Source: Thunnus maccoyii (lineage: Eukaryota; Chordata; Actinopteri; Scombriformes; Scombridae). From it: 64,000 bases of DNA. The notes beneath the pieces are model-generated. The model had not been told where the DNA came from. It did not search any database and saw nothing but the letters and a program-made list of their open reading frames with translations. Positions 46,480 to 56,897 of this stretch are shown here, one piece after another. The stretch is taken from positions 7,297,111 through 7,361,110 of the forward strand of contig NC_056552.1 in the NCBI RefSeq assembly GCF_910596095.1, given 5' to 3'. The stretch's first letter is position 1. Each line of letters starts with the position of its first letter. The translations under genes were made by a program, and so were the position numbers.

Positions 46480-47055
46480 AACTCAGTGGCGAAATGTGAT
46501 GAAGTACATTTACTCGAGTACCGTACTTATAATTTTGAGGTACTTGTACTTTAATTTGGTTTTTTCATTTAATGATACTTCATACTTCCACTCCACTGTA
46601 ATTCAGAGGGAAATACTGTACTTTTTACTCCACTACATGTATTTCACAGCTACAGTTGTGTAGCTACTTTTCAGACCAATATTTCATACATAAATTATGT
46701 GATAATCTTTTTAAAATAACTATAAAATAGCATTGTTATAGATGAGACTATCCAACAGTGTAAACTGGTAAGTTTAGCGTCACTTTGACATCTTTAAAAT
46801 GCTGCTTACATGAACATCTCAATAAATAATATTCCTGTAATATATTCGTGATGAATATAACACTTTAAACAGGGTCAGTTTGCACAATGAGTACCTTCAC
46901 TTTGATACTTTAAGTATATTTTGCTGACAATTCTTAAGTTCTTTTACTGAAGAAAGATTTTCAATGCAGGACTTTTACTTAAGTATTTTTAATTGTGGTA
47001 TTGTTAGTTTTAAACTAAAAGATCTGAGTACTTATTCTTATTCCAACACCGGTAA
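46480..47055 (+). repeat. 'agtactt' repeat, full copy between U5 copies 2 and 3
   Basis: Starts CAGTGGCGAAATGTGATGAA, then ACATTTACTCGAGTACCG and CCACTGTAATTCAGAGGG, and ends AGGACTTTTACTTAAG...TTCCAACACCGG. It has no coding capacity. Confidence 0.72.
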
Positions 47056-47602
47056 CTGAACAGTACGCACATACAACATACATATGTACAAACAAAACTG
47101 ATCATATTAGGGATACAACCAGTGACAGTTTTTCACAAAGCAAAACAAATAACACACATTTGTTAACACATTCAAGTTTAGTGTACAAAGAATATAAAAT
47201 GCTTTAAAAGGTGACTTTATCCTGATTATTTCTTTAGTCTTCCTCTTAAAATGTTCAACGTCTATGCAGACTGTTTTTGTCTACGTGCAATGAATTAATA
47301 ATATCCAGACCAGCTAAAACACTCCCACACTGAGACATAAATACTATGTATCCGGTGGGGGAAAAAAGAAAAGAGAATTCAACTTTATTTATATCACAAT
47401 ATTGCGGTTCGATATGTGTTATGTGAGTTCAAATCTCCATGAAGAAATGCCTCAAAACATCTCCACTGGGTAAGAGGTAGATTTATATGATATTTCTAAT
47501 ATATATCGACATACTTGACATTTATATTTACAGTTTCAGTCTATGGAAACACGTGGTACGGTTTATTCATGGTTGTATTGGAGGTAAAATCCAGCAGAGG
47601 GT

Positions 47603-47616
47603 GTACGCATGCGCAG
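47603..47616 (+). promoter_or_regulatory. NRF1-like motif upstream of U5 copy 3
   Basis: GTACGCATGCGCAG, the same 14 bases as upstream of copy 2, about 250-262 bases before the RNA start. Confidence 0.4.
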
Positions 47617-47801
47617 AGTTTAGTGGCGTTGTGCTTTAGACGCTGGTAAATAAATAAATGTACTTTTTTATGCGAAGTAGAGTTTTAATATAGACCTGAT
47701 TGTGTTTGTTTTCTTGACGTGCATCTTTTTAATATAAAATCCTGTTAAGTTGTAAATGTTTTCTTGTGTTTGTTTAAAAGTTAAAGGCGAAAGATCCGCA
47801 G

Positions 47802-47815
47802 CACCGTCACTGTAG
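47802..47815 (+). promoter_or_regulatory. PSE of U5 copy 3
   Basis: CACCGTCACTGTAG, 50-63 bases upstream of the start at 47865. Identical to the copy-2 PSE. Confidence 0.82.
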
Positions 47816-47864
47816 AGGGTCTGTCAGTAAATCACTCCGTTTATAGCAACATTAAAGGGACAGT

Positions 47865-47981
47865 TCACTCATGTTTCTCTTCAGATCGTATAAATCTTTC
47901 GCCTTTTACTAAAGATTTCCGTGGAGAGGAACAACATGAGTTTATACTAATTTTTTGATGCCCTGCCTCGTGCGGGGCTTC
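47865..47981 (+). ncRNA. U5 spliceosomal snRNA, copy 3
   Basis: About 117 bases with an invariant loop 1, a canonical Sm site AATTTTTTGA and a perfect 3' hairpin. The basal region reads GGAACAACATGAGTTTATAC where copies 1 and 2 read GGAACATTATGAGTTCTAAC. Here CTCATG can pair with CATGAG, one base pair longer. The first base is T instead of A in the aligned start. This is probably a functional variant gene. Confidence 0.92.
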
Positions 47982-48179
47982 TTACACTGTCTAAAATTAA
48001 AAAAACAAATTTCATAATGACACGCTGAGAATCTAATATAGATATTCCTCTGAACAGGCTGACTCATTAGCAGTGGATGTGGTTACTATAGTGATATAGC
48101 AATATGCACGTAGACTGTGTTGTAAACACAACGAAACGGGGACTAGAAAATCCTCATATACTGCATGTATTTGTTCATT

Positions 48180-48500
48180 TTACTTTAATGAAACAGTATG
48201 AACATTCAACATATGTACAGTACAAAACTCATCATATCATGAATATAACTAGAGAGCATTAAAAACTTCAAGAAACTAAAAAAAAACTAGAAAAAAAGCA
48301 ACAAAGATAACATACATTAGTAAAATAAAACATTATATACAAATACTATTCAGTCATATGTGCATGCTTACATCGTATGTACATTTATTTCATAAATATG
48401 CTGCCCACAGTTTATTTTTGATAAACTGAAATATCTGAACATGAATCATTTTGGTACCATAATCAAATAGTTATTGGTTAAAGTGTCCGAAATCTTTGCC
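48180..48500 (+). repeat. Remnant of a further U5-unit upstream segment
   Basis: A 24-base segment at 48464-48487 (TAGTTATTGGTTAAAGTG core) is identical to 45508-45531, just before U5 block 1. Sequence at 48190-48250 also resembles 47070-47125. No U5 gene follows, so this looks like a truncated fourth unit. Confidence 0.5.
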
Positions 48501-48769
48501 TGAAACACCAGTAACATCTTTATCTTTAATATGCAATTCTCTCTTATTATTTTACCTAATAAGTCTAGGAAGTATTTAGTATTACTGTGTTATGGTATGT
48601 AATGTCAAAATGAATCACCACTTAGCCACTCTTTCCAGTCCACCCTCAGTGCCATAAAAAGAATGCACAAACATGACGAATGTGTTGGGAAGTATTGTTA
48701 AAGTTGGACTTCCCATTTCTCGTGGCTTCAGCGTTGTGATGTGTCACCGGCAGGCTCTCTCAGTAGAGA

Positions 48770-48925
48770 AACCCACTCATACAGAACAGGAAGCAAGAGT
48801 GAAGCGGGCGAGCAGATACGTTTACACGAGAGCAGCAGTTTGAGCTCTACGACTGCAAATCTTTAGATACACAAACTGCTTCAAAGTGCTTTGAGAGACG
48901 TCCAATCTTTGGAAACATAAATCAG
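48770..48925 (+). other. Possible non-coding first exon of the ARHGAP27-like gene
   Basis: A short non-repetitive, relatively G+C-richer stretch (AAGAGTGAAGCGGGCGAGCA; CACGAGAGCAGCAGTTTGAG) ends AAATCAG|GCAAGTA, a GC-type donor. The SH3 exon at 50960 has an acceptor and so needs an upstream leader exon. This is the nearest plausible one, but evidence is weak. Confidence 0.3.
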
Positions 48926-49710
48926 GCAAGTACACAAATTTATTACCCTACTCTGAAGCCTCGCGATATGTGAGTCTACGATGTGATTTATCTTAATGCT
49001 GAGTCTTTAGCATGAAAGTATTTTATAATTTCTTTTATTTACGCTGGTTGTACTTCTATACTTTTTGTTAGATATCACTGACTTGCCAAATTCAACATGA
49101 TATTGTGAGTTAAATTTGTCTGAGAGCTTAGTAAAGTCATTTTTTCCTATGCTTGTTTTCCCATAACTTACTTTCTTTAGCATTTTTCTTTGTATTTTGT
49201 GATGCACATATGATTAAAACACAAATATTAACACTCACACTCAATGAAAATGTTAAGATTTAACAACATGGCTACAAAAAACAACAAAATTGTAGCTTTT
49301 GCATGTGAAATAGCGTCTAACTGTTGTTGTTTTTTTCTGGTATGTGTGAACTAGACACTCTCTGAAGATGGTCCATAGGTAAAAAAAAAAAAAAAAAGAG
49401 CTTGAAAAGAGAAACCTGAGATTGCCAAGTGACATCACGCTCAGCCGTGGTTGATGCACGCTTCCTGGCTTCCTGCCTTGTGGTGAAGCAGCTTTCAATC
49501 TGCTGCAGTCTTCTAGCAGCCTGTGAGTACGTTTAAGTTAAAGTTGTTTTGCAGCAAATGGAAACAGCTTCCTGTCTATTCCTGCACACACAGACAGACA
49601 TATAACTTTCACCTCTGCCAGTCTTTTGTTCATACTTATCTCACCTTACATCTGAAACTGCGTCGACGTTACTTGTAAGTCAGCATTCTTATGATAAGAC
49701 ATGTCATGTC

Positions 49711-50880
49711 ACTTTTAGTTACATAGCACATTTAAAAACAACAGGAGTTGACCAAAAGTGCAGATGGATTAACATCTGCCTCAATACAAGTAAACACATA
49801 AAAGGCAATGATACATAATATAATAGAATAATACATATAATACATAGAAGGCAAGACTAAAGTGGGAAATACCTAAAAATACTAAAATAATAAAATCGAA
49901 GTGATACAATAAGAAGTTAAGAGAAACAACCAAACCAACAGCAGATTAAAACACAGTGAGAGGATGTTAAAAATAAATTAAGTGGGCTTGACAAAAACCA
50001 TGAGGCAACCTCAGAGTGAACTAAAAGCAAGAGAAAAAAGGTGGCTCTTTAAATCTGATTGGTGGAACAGGACTTAACATGGGACCGGAGACTATTTCGG
50101 AGTCTGGGAGTAAAAACAGAAAAAGCTCGGTCACCTTTGGTTTAGAGGCGTGAGTGGATGACTGAGAGGAGGCATTGTTAGGATGACCTAAGTGACCTGG
50201 GGGGACAGAATATGGAATCAGCAGATCAGTAATGTATTGTGAAGCTAATCCATTTAAAGCTTTAAAAACTAAACAAATAGTAAGATTTTAAAATCAATTC
50301 TGTATTTTCACTGCAATGCAAGTGAGCCAGAAAGAGGAATGACATGATGTCTTCTCTTTGTTCCACTTTAAAGTCTAGCAGTTTCATTTTGAACCATTTG
50401 GAGTTGAGAAACGGTGGAATAGGTCAACCCCCTTTACAGAGAATTACAGTAGACAGATAACTGTTTCCAGGTGCTCATGAGATAAAAACGGCTTTAATTT
50501 GGCTATGATGATAAACTGATAAAAGCTGCCCTTCACAACACAGCTGAGTTGTTTGATAAAATTCAATGAAGTGTCCAAGAAGACACTAAGATTTTTAACT
50601 ACAATGTGCAGATCTGCGGACAGGGACCCAAGCGCATAGCTTAGGCTAGTAGCAGAGCTAGGAGGGTCGAATATGATTACTTCAGTTTTGTTTAGTGTCA
50701 TTTAGAAAGTTAAAGAGGTTCTTCAGTGAGCAGGCGCTGTCGGGTGTCACCGGGAAATAAAACTATATGTCGTCTGCATAACAGTGAATCAGAATATTGT
50801 AGAGCCAAGAGGAAGCATTTATAATGAGATTTTGTTTTTTTAAAAAAAAAAGATGAAGTCTGTCAAACACTAATGTGAGA
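49711..50880 (-). mobile_element. Degenerate L2/CR1-like LINE reverse-transcriptase fragment
   Basis: On the minus strand the reverse-transcriptase catalytic motif Y-A-D-D is encoded at 50780-50769 (HCYADDI context), interrupted by a stop soon after. An open stretch at 50701-50444 follows: LNKTEVIIFDPPS, VKNLSVFLDTSLNFIKQL and IAKLKPFLSHEHLETVI, the usual palm/thumb order of fish L2-type elements. Further on, broken frames encode the ORF end and a tail near 49711. It ends only about 80 bases before the SH3 exon of the Rho-GAP gene. Confidence 0.75.
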
Positions 50881-50959
50881 AAGAGATTCTTATGTTGTGC
50901 TTCTGTAGGTGGAAGTGCATATGAAAACCACACCAACTGCACGTTTCCTCTATTTCCAG

Positions 50960-51787
50960 CTCCAAGATGTTGATGCTGTATCTATGACGATGCATTGACA
51001 CACACACACACGATTACGCCGGAGCATGGAGCTGTCAGTGCAGTATGAGTATGAGTACACTACGAGGGATGGTCGCCTCGTGTGCATCAAGCCTGATGAA
51101 ATTTACATCCTGGTCTCCAAGACTAATGAGCACTGGTGGCACGTGTGCAAAGACAGGGACTCCAGGCCCTTCTATGTCCCAGCGCAGTATATGAAGGAGC
51201 TCCCATCATGCACTGGAGACTCTCCTGGTCCTGATAAACTGGATTCAACTGAGAGTGAGGCTGACAGTAAGCCAGTGGACGAGGCTAATGTAACACCAGA
51301 TACAGCTACAACAACAGTGAGGCGTGTATCAGCTCAGAACGCTCCAAGAGAGACACACCGGTTCTCCACTTTTGGTTTCTGTGGGGAGATACCAGATGTG
51401 AAACCTTGTGAGACTCTGGAGGAAGTAAAGATCACCAAAAGCTCTGCACACACTCTGGATAATATAGAGACACATAGTTCAACAGGAGACATGCAGCTGT
51501 ATGCAACACCTCATCATGTCACGAAGATCAGAAATGGACCATCACAATCAAACAGCTCACCGCAGGATGAAAAAGTAGAGCAGCCGCAGACTATTCTTGA
51601 CGATGAAGATATGAGCTTCCCTTTGCCCCCAGATTTACCGATATATGACACCATACCAGAGCTGATCACCACAACGTTTGATACAATACTTTCTGAGCTG
51701 CCGGATCCTGTTGATTCAACTCAGCAGCAGAGTTCGAATCAAACTGCAGAGGAAACTTCTTCTAAAGATGCACTTCCCGTTGAGCAG
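50960..51787 (+). CDS. arhgap27: ARHGAP27-type Rho GTPase-activating protein, N-terminal SH3 exon, partial gene
   Basis: The exon runs from acceptor TTTCCAG (50959) to donor GTAAGA (51788). The ATG is at 51026, giving 254 codons in phase 0. Residues 5-60 form an SH3 domain: the ALYDY-like VQYEYEY, the N-E-H-W-W-H-V Trp pair (W37, W38), and RPFYVPAQYMKELP with the P-x-x-Y motif (P52, Y55). This SH3 is closest in memory to ARHGAP27 (EHWWHV...RPFYLPAQYVRELP), less close to ARHGAP12, 9 and 15. Residues 61-254 are a Ser/Thr/Glu-rich linker with tyrosine motifs (LYATP, PIYDTIPE) and a proline stretch FPLPPDLP. WW, PH and RhoGAP domains expected in the family lie beyond the window. The family inactivates Rho/Rac/Cdc42 and ARHGAP27 is tied to clathrin endocytosis. 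It could be the fish 'arhgap27-like' paralogue. Confidence 0.75.
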
Positions 51788-51929
51788 GTAAGAATTTTAA
51801 TGAAATGTTCAGTTTTTCATTGTTTTTATTCATCATTCTCAAGCTTGTGTTCAAAATGTGACAATGTGATTTCACAGACACCAGGGGGCGCAGTTTTACC
51901 ACAAATCTAGGCTACTCCTCCTACTGTAG

Positions 51930-52375
51930 TACACTGACTAAAACTGTATTCACCCCCCATGGAACTTTTCATGTTTTATTATCCTAAAACGTTAAATAAA
52001 AATAGATTTAATGTGGCTTTTTTTGAAATTTGTTCAACAGGAGAAAGATCCTTTAATGTCAAGGTGAAAAATGAAACACACATTACTTGTTTTTAAGTAT
52101 TCTCCCCCTTTAATGGGACATATCTAAATTACCACCTGTGCAGACATTTGGTTTTGGATGTCACATAATTAATTAAATAGAAATCACCTGTGTGTAGTCA
52201 AGGGATTTCAATTCACTGTAGTATAAATACACCTATCTGGAGGGTCCCGATACAGGTGTGTCAAATGCAAAGCAATCACAAAAGTCACATTAAATCCAAC
52301 TTGATTCATTGGTTTAATTATAAAAAAAACTTCCAAGAGGAGTGAATGCTTTTTATAGGCACTGTGTGTCAGTGG
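51930..52375 (+). mobile_element. Internally deleted Tc1/mariner-like element in the Rho-GAP intron
   Basis: The left end CTAAAACTGTATTCACCCCC and right end GAGTGAATGCTTTTTATAGG are related inverted termini (TTCACCCC / GAGTGAA). Inside are CACATAATTAATTAAATAG, AAATCACCTGTGTG and GTATAAATACACCT, a 5' region typical of fish Tc1-like elements. No transposase frame remains. Confidence 0.6.
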
Positions 52376-53024
52376 TTCCCAATCTGGGCGTCCGGACCCC
52401 TACAGGGGCCACGAGTTAAATCTGAGGATCTGAAAGAAGATAAAACATGTTAATATACACAAAATAGTCTTATTTTTTCTGACATTTCCTCTTCACTGCA
52501 TAGTTTTCCGCAATGTGACTAAAAAAGTTCAAATGAAACAATCTTAGAAGAGGAAATCACTTTTTTTTTTTTTCTCACAACCTTGTGACACATACAATGT
52601 GTGACGAGGGGTTACAAGTTGACACTGCTCCGTTTTAAGGGTTCACAAGGCAAAAACAATCTCAACTCACCTTAACTAACTCACATAAATGATTTCACTT
52701 CCTTCTCCTCAGGAGAAGTGGGAAGAGAGCTGGTTGTTATCGAAATCTCATCCTTATCATTTGCATCTTTCAGTCACGTGAAGTTTATCACCTGTTAACA
52801 CATCAAGAGGATTCATTCTGTTTACTCTCTGGGCTTCTGTGCATTTTAAAAACAGGTGCACGATTTGACTGCTCCTTGAAGAATACATGATAAGTGTGGA
52901 GGTTAAAACTTACAGTTCTCACCAACTTTAGCACATATTTACTGTATGTTGTGAAAGCACAACAAGGACTAATTAGTATAGAAATGCAGAAGTGGTGCAG
53001 TAGTGACAAAATGGGCATAAAGTA

Positions 53025-53425
53025 TCAAAAGTGAAAGAACTCATTAGGCAGAAAAATTGCTTTTGTCAGCTTTTATTAATGTAGATATTCAGATTATTAT
53101 TACAAATACCAAGTAAGCCACATTTTAATGTTGTAGTTGGTTGAAGTGGAGCTAATTCTACCTACTTTATATAGTTAAAGTTAATTAATATGTTTTAGCT
53201 AATTTATTTGTTTGGTAGTTTAATCCTTGATAAAGTGTAATTTTATCATACTGTAGGTTTTCTGAGTAAAATCTTAATCTGGGAAGTAACTTTAGCTGTC
53301 AGATGAATAAAAAGTACAATATGGAGCTGAAGTGTAAGTAGCGTAAATTAGAATAACTGAAGTAAAGTACATATACCTTAAATTTGTATTCAAGTGCAAT
53401 ACTTGAGTGGGTCTACTAGGTTATT
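53025..53425 (-). repeat. 'agtactt' repeat, truncated, in Rho-GAP intron
   Basis: Reads GAACTCATTAGGCAGAAAAA, then CACATTTTAATGTTGTAG, GAAGTGGAGCTAATTC and AAGTACATATACCTTAAATT, ending CAATACTTGAG. It provides the uninterrupted counterpart for the copy at 63268 that carries an insertion. Confidence 0.7.
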
Positions 53426-53964
53426 GTTTTTACTGGATTTACTGGAAGGATGATGAAATCCCGACTTTAAAAGGGTTGTTCCTTAAATATGAAACCTATG
53501 AGCAGAGCATTGTTTTAAAATGCCCACAGGAGATGAAGCAGCAATAGGATCTCATGCTGGCTAGGATTCATGGAAGAAACAAAGGGATTGTTGTGGGTTT
53601 GCATGTTAACTCCAAATCACTACAAAAAAAAAAAAGATCCACAATAAGAACACCTCTTTTAATCGCATTTACTCTCAAAGCTCGCCATTTCTTCAAACCA
53701 ATAAAGAAATCTTTACAGGGTGAAATAATCAGACACAGATTTATTCGCCAAGTACAAGGAATTCAATGTGATCCAGATGTCAACAGGAAGTGCAATAAAC
53801 ATTAAACAATAAACATAAACACAAACATAAAAGAGTAAAAACGGGTCAAAGTCGCTGGTGATCAGTTGCTTGGATGAGGTTTAAATACTTTTGGTGGAGT
53901 CATCTGTTTGTTTTCCACATTGTATCATTTTTTTTTTTTAAAGAAAATGTTTAAAACTGAATTA

Positions 53965-54520
53965 AGACAAGTGGAGGAAGTAGCAGTACTGAAACATAAA
54001 AATACCCCATTACAAGTAAAAGTCATACATACTGAAAATTTGTATGACTTAAGTAAGAATACTGTATGTAAGTATAATTAGCTAAATTAAAATTTCACAG
54101 TAAATAGTGTGACCGAGTGTTACTGGTATACATTATATTATTTGTGAGTAGCTGCAGGTGTTTTTGTAATTAGTGGAGAACTTTATTATCCAGTTTATTA
54201 AAACATCAAAACATACGCACACACACACACACATATAACAACACTGACTGTATGAATACTGCTAATAATGAAGTACAACACAAAACATTTAAGAAAAACA
54301 CCTTAAGAAACCAAATGTATGACTATCGGGTAGTTTAAATAATGTTTTATAAGATGTTTTGTATATAAAATCTTAACCTGGAGAGTAGTTGTTAAATAAA
54401 TGCAGTAAAAAGTTCAGTACTTCCCTCTGAAATGTGGTACAAGTGTAAAGTAGTACCTCAGATTTGTGGTTAATTACAGGACTTGAGTAAATCTGCTTAG
54501 TTAGATTCCTCCTCTGATTA
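53965..54520 (-). repeat. 'agtactt' repeat, near-full copy in Rho-GAP intron
   Basis: Begins AAGTGGAGGAAGTAGCAGTA, then CCATTACAAGTAAAAGTCAT. The distal part reads ATCTTAACCTGGAGAGTAGT, then CCTCTGAAATGTGGTAC, and ends TTAGATTCCTCCTCTG. It contains a (CA)n run near 54215. Confidence 0.7.
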
Positions 54521-55149
54521 AGACTCTTTGATTAGATTTTAGGGATCTTTACACTAAGTCTGAACCACTTGTTGATTTTGACACTTTTTTTTTTTTTGCA
54601 GTGAAGGTCCTGACTTGGATCACCGTTATTGGTCGAGTTCACAGTATCTGTGCCAACTCATCAGCATATGAATGGCCGCTTCATGCCATTTCATTTCAAT
54701 GGACTAAAAGAGGTGTTTCTTGAATTTAAAAAAAAAAAAAAAGCAGCTGATTCAAGTTCTCAGTTTTGGTGGGCGAAAGTCTCTGCGGGGTGTGGAATCA
54801 CTGTTTTCACCGGGTGTGTATACTTTGATTGGCAGCTCTTGCTCTTGGTTACTTGTTTAGGAGGATCTGTAGGCTTGCAGCGTGAGATTTGCCTGCAGAT
54901 TGGCGCAGGAAAGGGTTTATTTTGTGTTTTTTTTTTGTTTGCAAAATGCTGTGTGCGGCCAATGCTGTCACTCCAGAACAGGTTGCAAACAGGTTGCGTC
55001 GGCTGGGTGGCTTCTTCTGAGGCAAGGAAGGAGTTAATGTGAAAGCTGCCGGCCACTCCCAAACCTCCAGCTGCTACCTGGTTTCCCCCAGTACCGATGT
55101 CGATCCTGGGAATTATGGCTCCGCAGGGAAACCATAAAACATTTGCGAA

Positions 55150-55226
55150 TATATAAGCTCGACTTGCTTACTTTTTCTATCGGATGTAGTTTTGTCGATT
55201 AGAGGAGATTAAAACTTTAGTTTCAG
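55150..55226 (+). promoter_or_regulatory. TATA-containing promoter and short non-coding first exon
   Basis: TATATAAG at 55150-55157 in unique sequence is followed about 30 bases later by a probable start near 55180 and by a consensus donor TTTCAG|GTAAGT at 55227. The exon of about 45 bases has no ATG, so it would be a 5' leader. It would suit an alternative transcript of the Rho-GAP gene lacking the SH3 exon, or a separate downstream gene. The poly-T run near 55244 lies in the intron. Confidence 0.45.
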
Positions 55227-56544
55227 GTAAGTTTCACAACTTGTTTTTTTTTTTTTTTTTGCACCTGTTGCAAGATTACACGAGAAGTGACGTCAGCCGC
55301 CGGTCACTGCTCGTGAAGTGCGATGAGTTTTATGCTGTTTTCAACCAAATTTTATGAGTCAAGTAATGGTTTTCACCCTCTCCCAGTATACCCAGTGACT
55401 GTGTGTGCATCATAACCCCGTAATTACCAGCACAGTTTGTTGCTTCAGTGGGAGACTTCTTTTTATTTTAACAAACTCAGAGGACACTCCTGCATTTTAA
55501 AACATAATTTGTGTGTTTCTGTTGTTGAATGAGCTCTGCACTTTCAAACAGGACTGCAGACGTGCCAGGACCCCTCAAGTGCATTAATTCACACCCCACA
55601 ATGGAGTGCCATCTCCATGGTGATGTGAGGGGGGTCTGGCCTGACTCCCAACGAGCTGGGCTTTGGAGCTTTTACTGCCAGCTCTGTCATGCAGTTGGCG
55701 TGTGCGCGCATATGTAAAGTGCAGAACTTGCAATTAGCACAAATGTAGGTCACTTAATATCGAGGGTATGTGGGCTGTTCTTTGATCTCATCTGGGATAT
55801 TAAGTTTGGTAAGTGGATGATTAATCCAGCGGGGATTGTGAATATAAACTTTGGTTAGTTTTAACTTCGCAGAAAAGCATGAACGGATATTCAGGCCTGT
55901 TTTGTTTTATGGTGATATTCATCTTATTGCTATGCTTACGTTGAGCCTTTATATTGTGTTGCAGTCTTTATTGTGGCTATTTATGGCACCAGCATGTCTC
56001 AAAGATTGACCTCTGATCAATATTGATTTATCTCTGATCAATCTTTATCACTTAACGTTAAGGAAAGAGGTCCAATGTCCCATTGATCTTTGGCAGCTAA
56101 AAGAAAAGTTGACCTCATGTCTTTGCCCCCCTTGGTGATCCTCTTCTTCCATATAATCATTTTTGGAGAGAAACTGTGGGAGCCAGTAGCTTCATCGAGA
56201 GCACCTCACCTACGAGAGAGCAGTAATTCCTTGTGCTCTGTGGAACAGACAAAAATCAAATGCCAAGAAACTGCTCCAACAGGTAGTGTCAGAGTGTACA
56301 TACCTGCTCGACAGAACATATGTGTCCAGGGGCCAGAAACAGGTGTGTGTAGGTTTAAGCTTCATGATTGTTGGTAGTCAGTGAGAGACCTTCACCTTCA
56401 CTATTCTTGAGTCATATTGTATTGCTGGTATTTAATTGTGATGTGTTTTGCCATTTGACCAGAAAGCTTGCAAGAGGGAGTTAGCACATTATGTGTGACT
56501 TTAAAGGATAGATGCACCTTTTTTCCAAGACTTTTTCAAGATGT

Positions 56545-56897
56545 TAGAGCTGCAATGATTAGTCGATTAATCGATTAGTTGCAAACTATTCAATTAGTCG
56601 CCAACTATTTTGATCATCGATTAATAATTTTGAGTCATTTTTAAGAAGTAAAATGTCCAAATTTTCTGATTCCAGCTTCTCAATTGTGAATATTTTCTGG
56701 TTTCTTTAGTTTCTATGATAGTAAACTAAATATCTTTGGGTTGTGGACTGTTGGTCGGGACAAACAAAACATTTGAGGACGTCATCTTGGGCTCTGGAAA
56801 ACAGTAATGGACGTTTTTCACCATTTTACCACCATACCACATTTTGCGGCCTAAACAACTAATCATAAGGAAAATAATCGTTAGTTGTAGCCCTATA
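56545..56897. repeat. Interspersed 'gattaatcgatta' repeat, copy D
   Basis: Begins AGAGCTGCAATGATTAGTCG and ends AATCGTTAGTTGTAGCCCTA. The internal CTAAATATCTTTGGG...GGACTGTTGG...GAGGACGTC core matches copies B and C. It is the best-preserved of the four. Confidence 0.7.

Larger units (their letters stand above)
47186..47982 (+). repeat. Duplicated U5 unit, block 2
   Basis: Partner of 45605-46395, at an offset of about 1581-1587 bases, so only small indels separate the two. The 'agtactt' repeat at 46480-47055 lies between the blocks. Confidence 0.85.

Noticed and set aside
54629-55062. Overlapping ORFs of 137 and 100 codons
   Set aside because: No similarity to any family I know, A-rich low-complexity start, and no splice-site support. 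The area is better explained as upstream promoter sequence of the TATA box at 55150.
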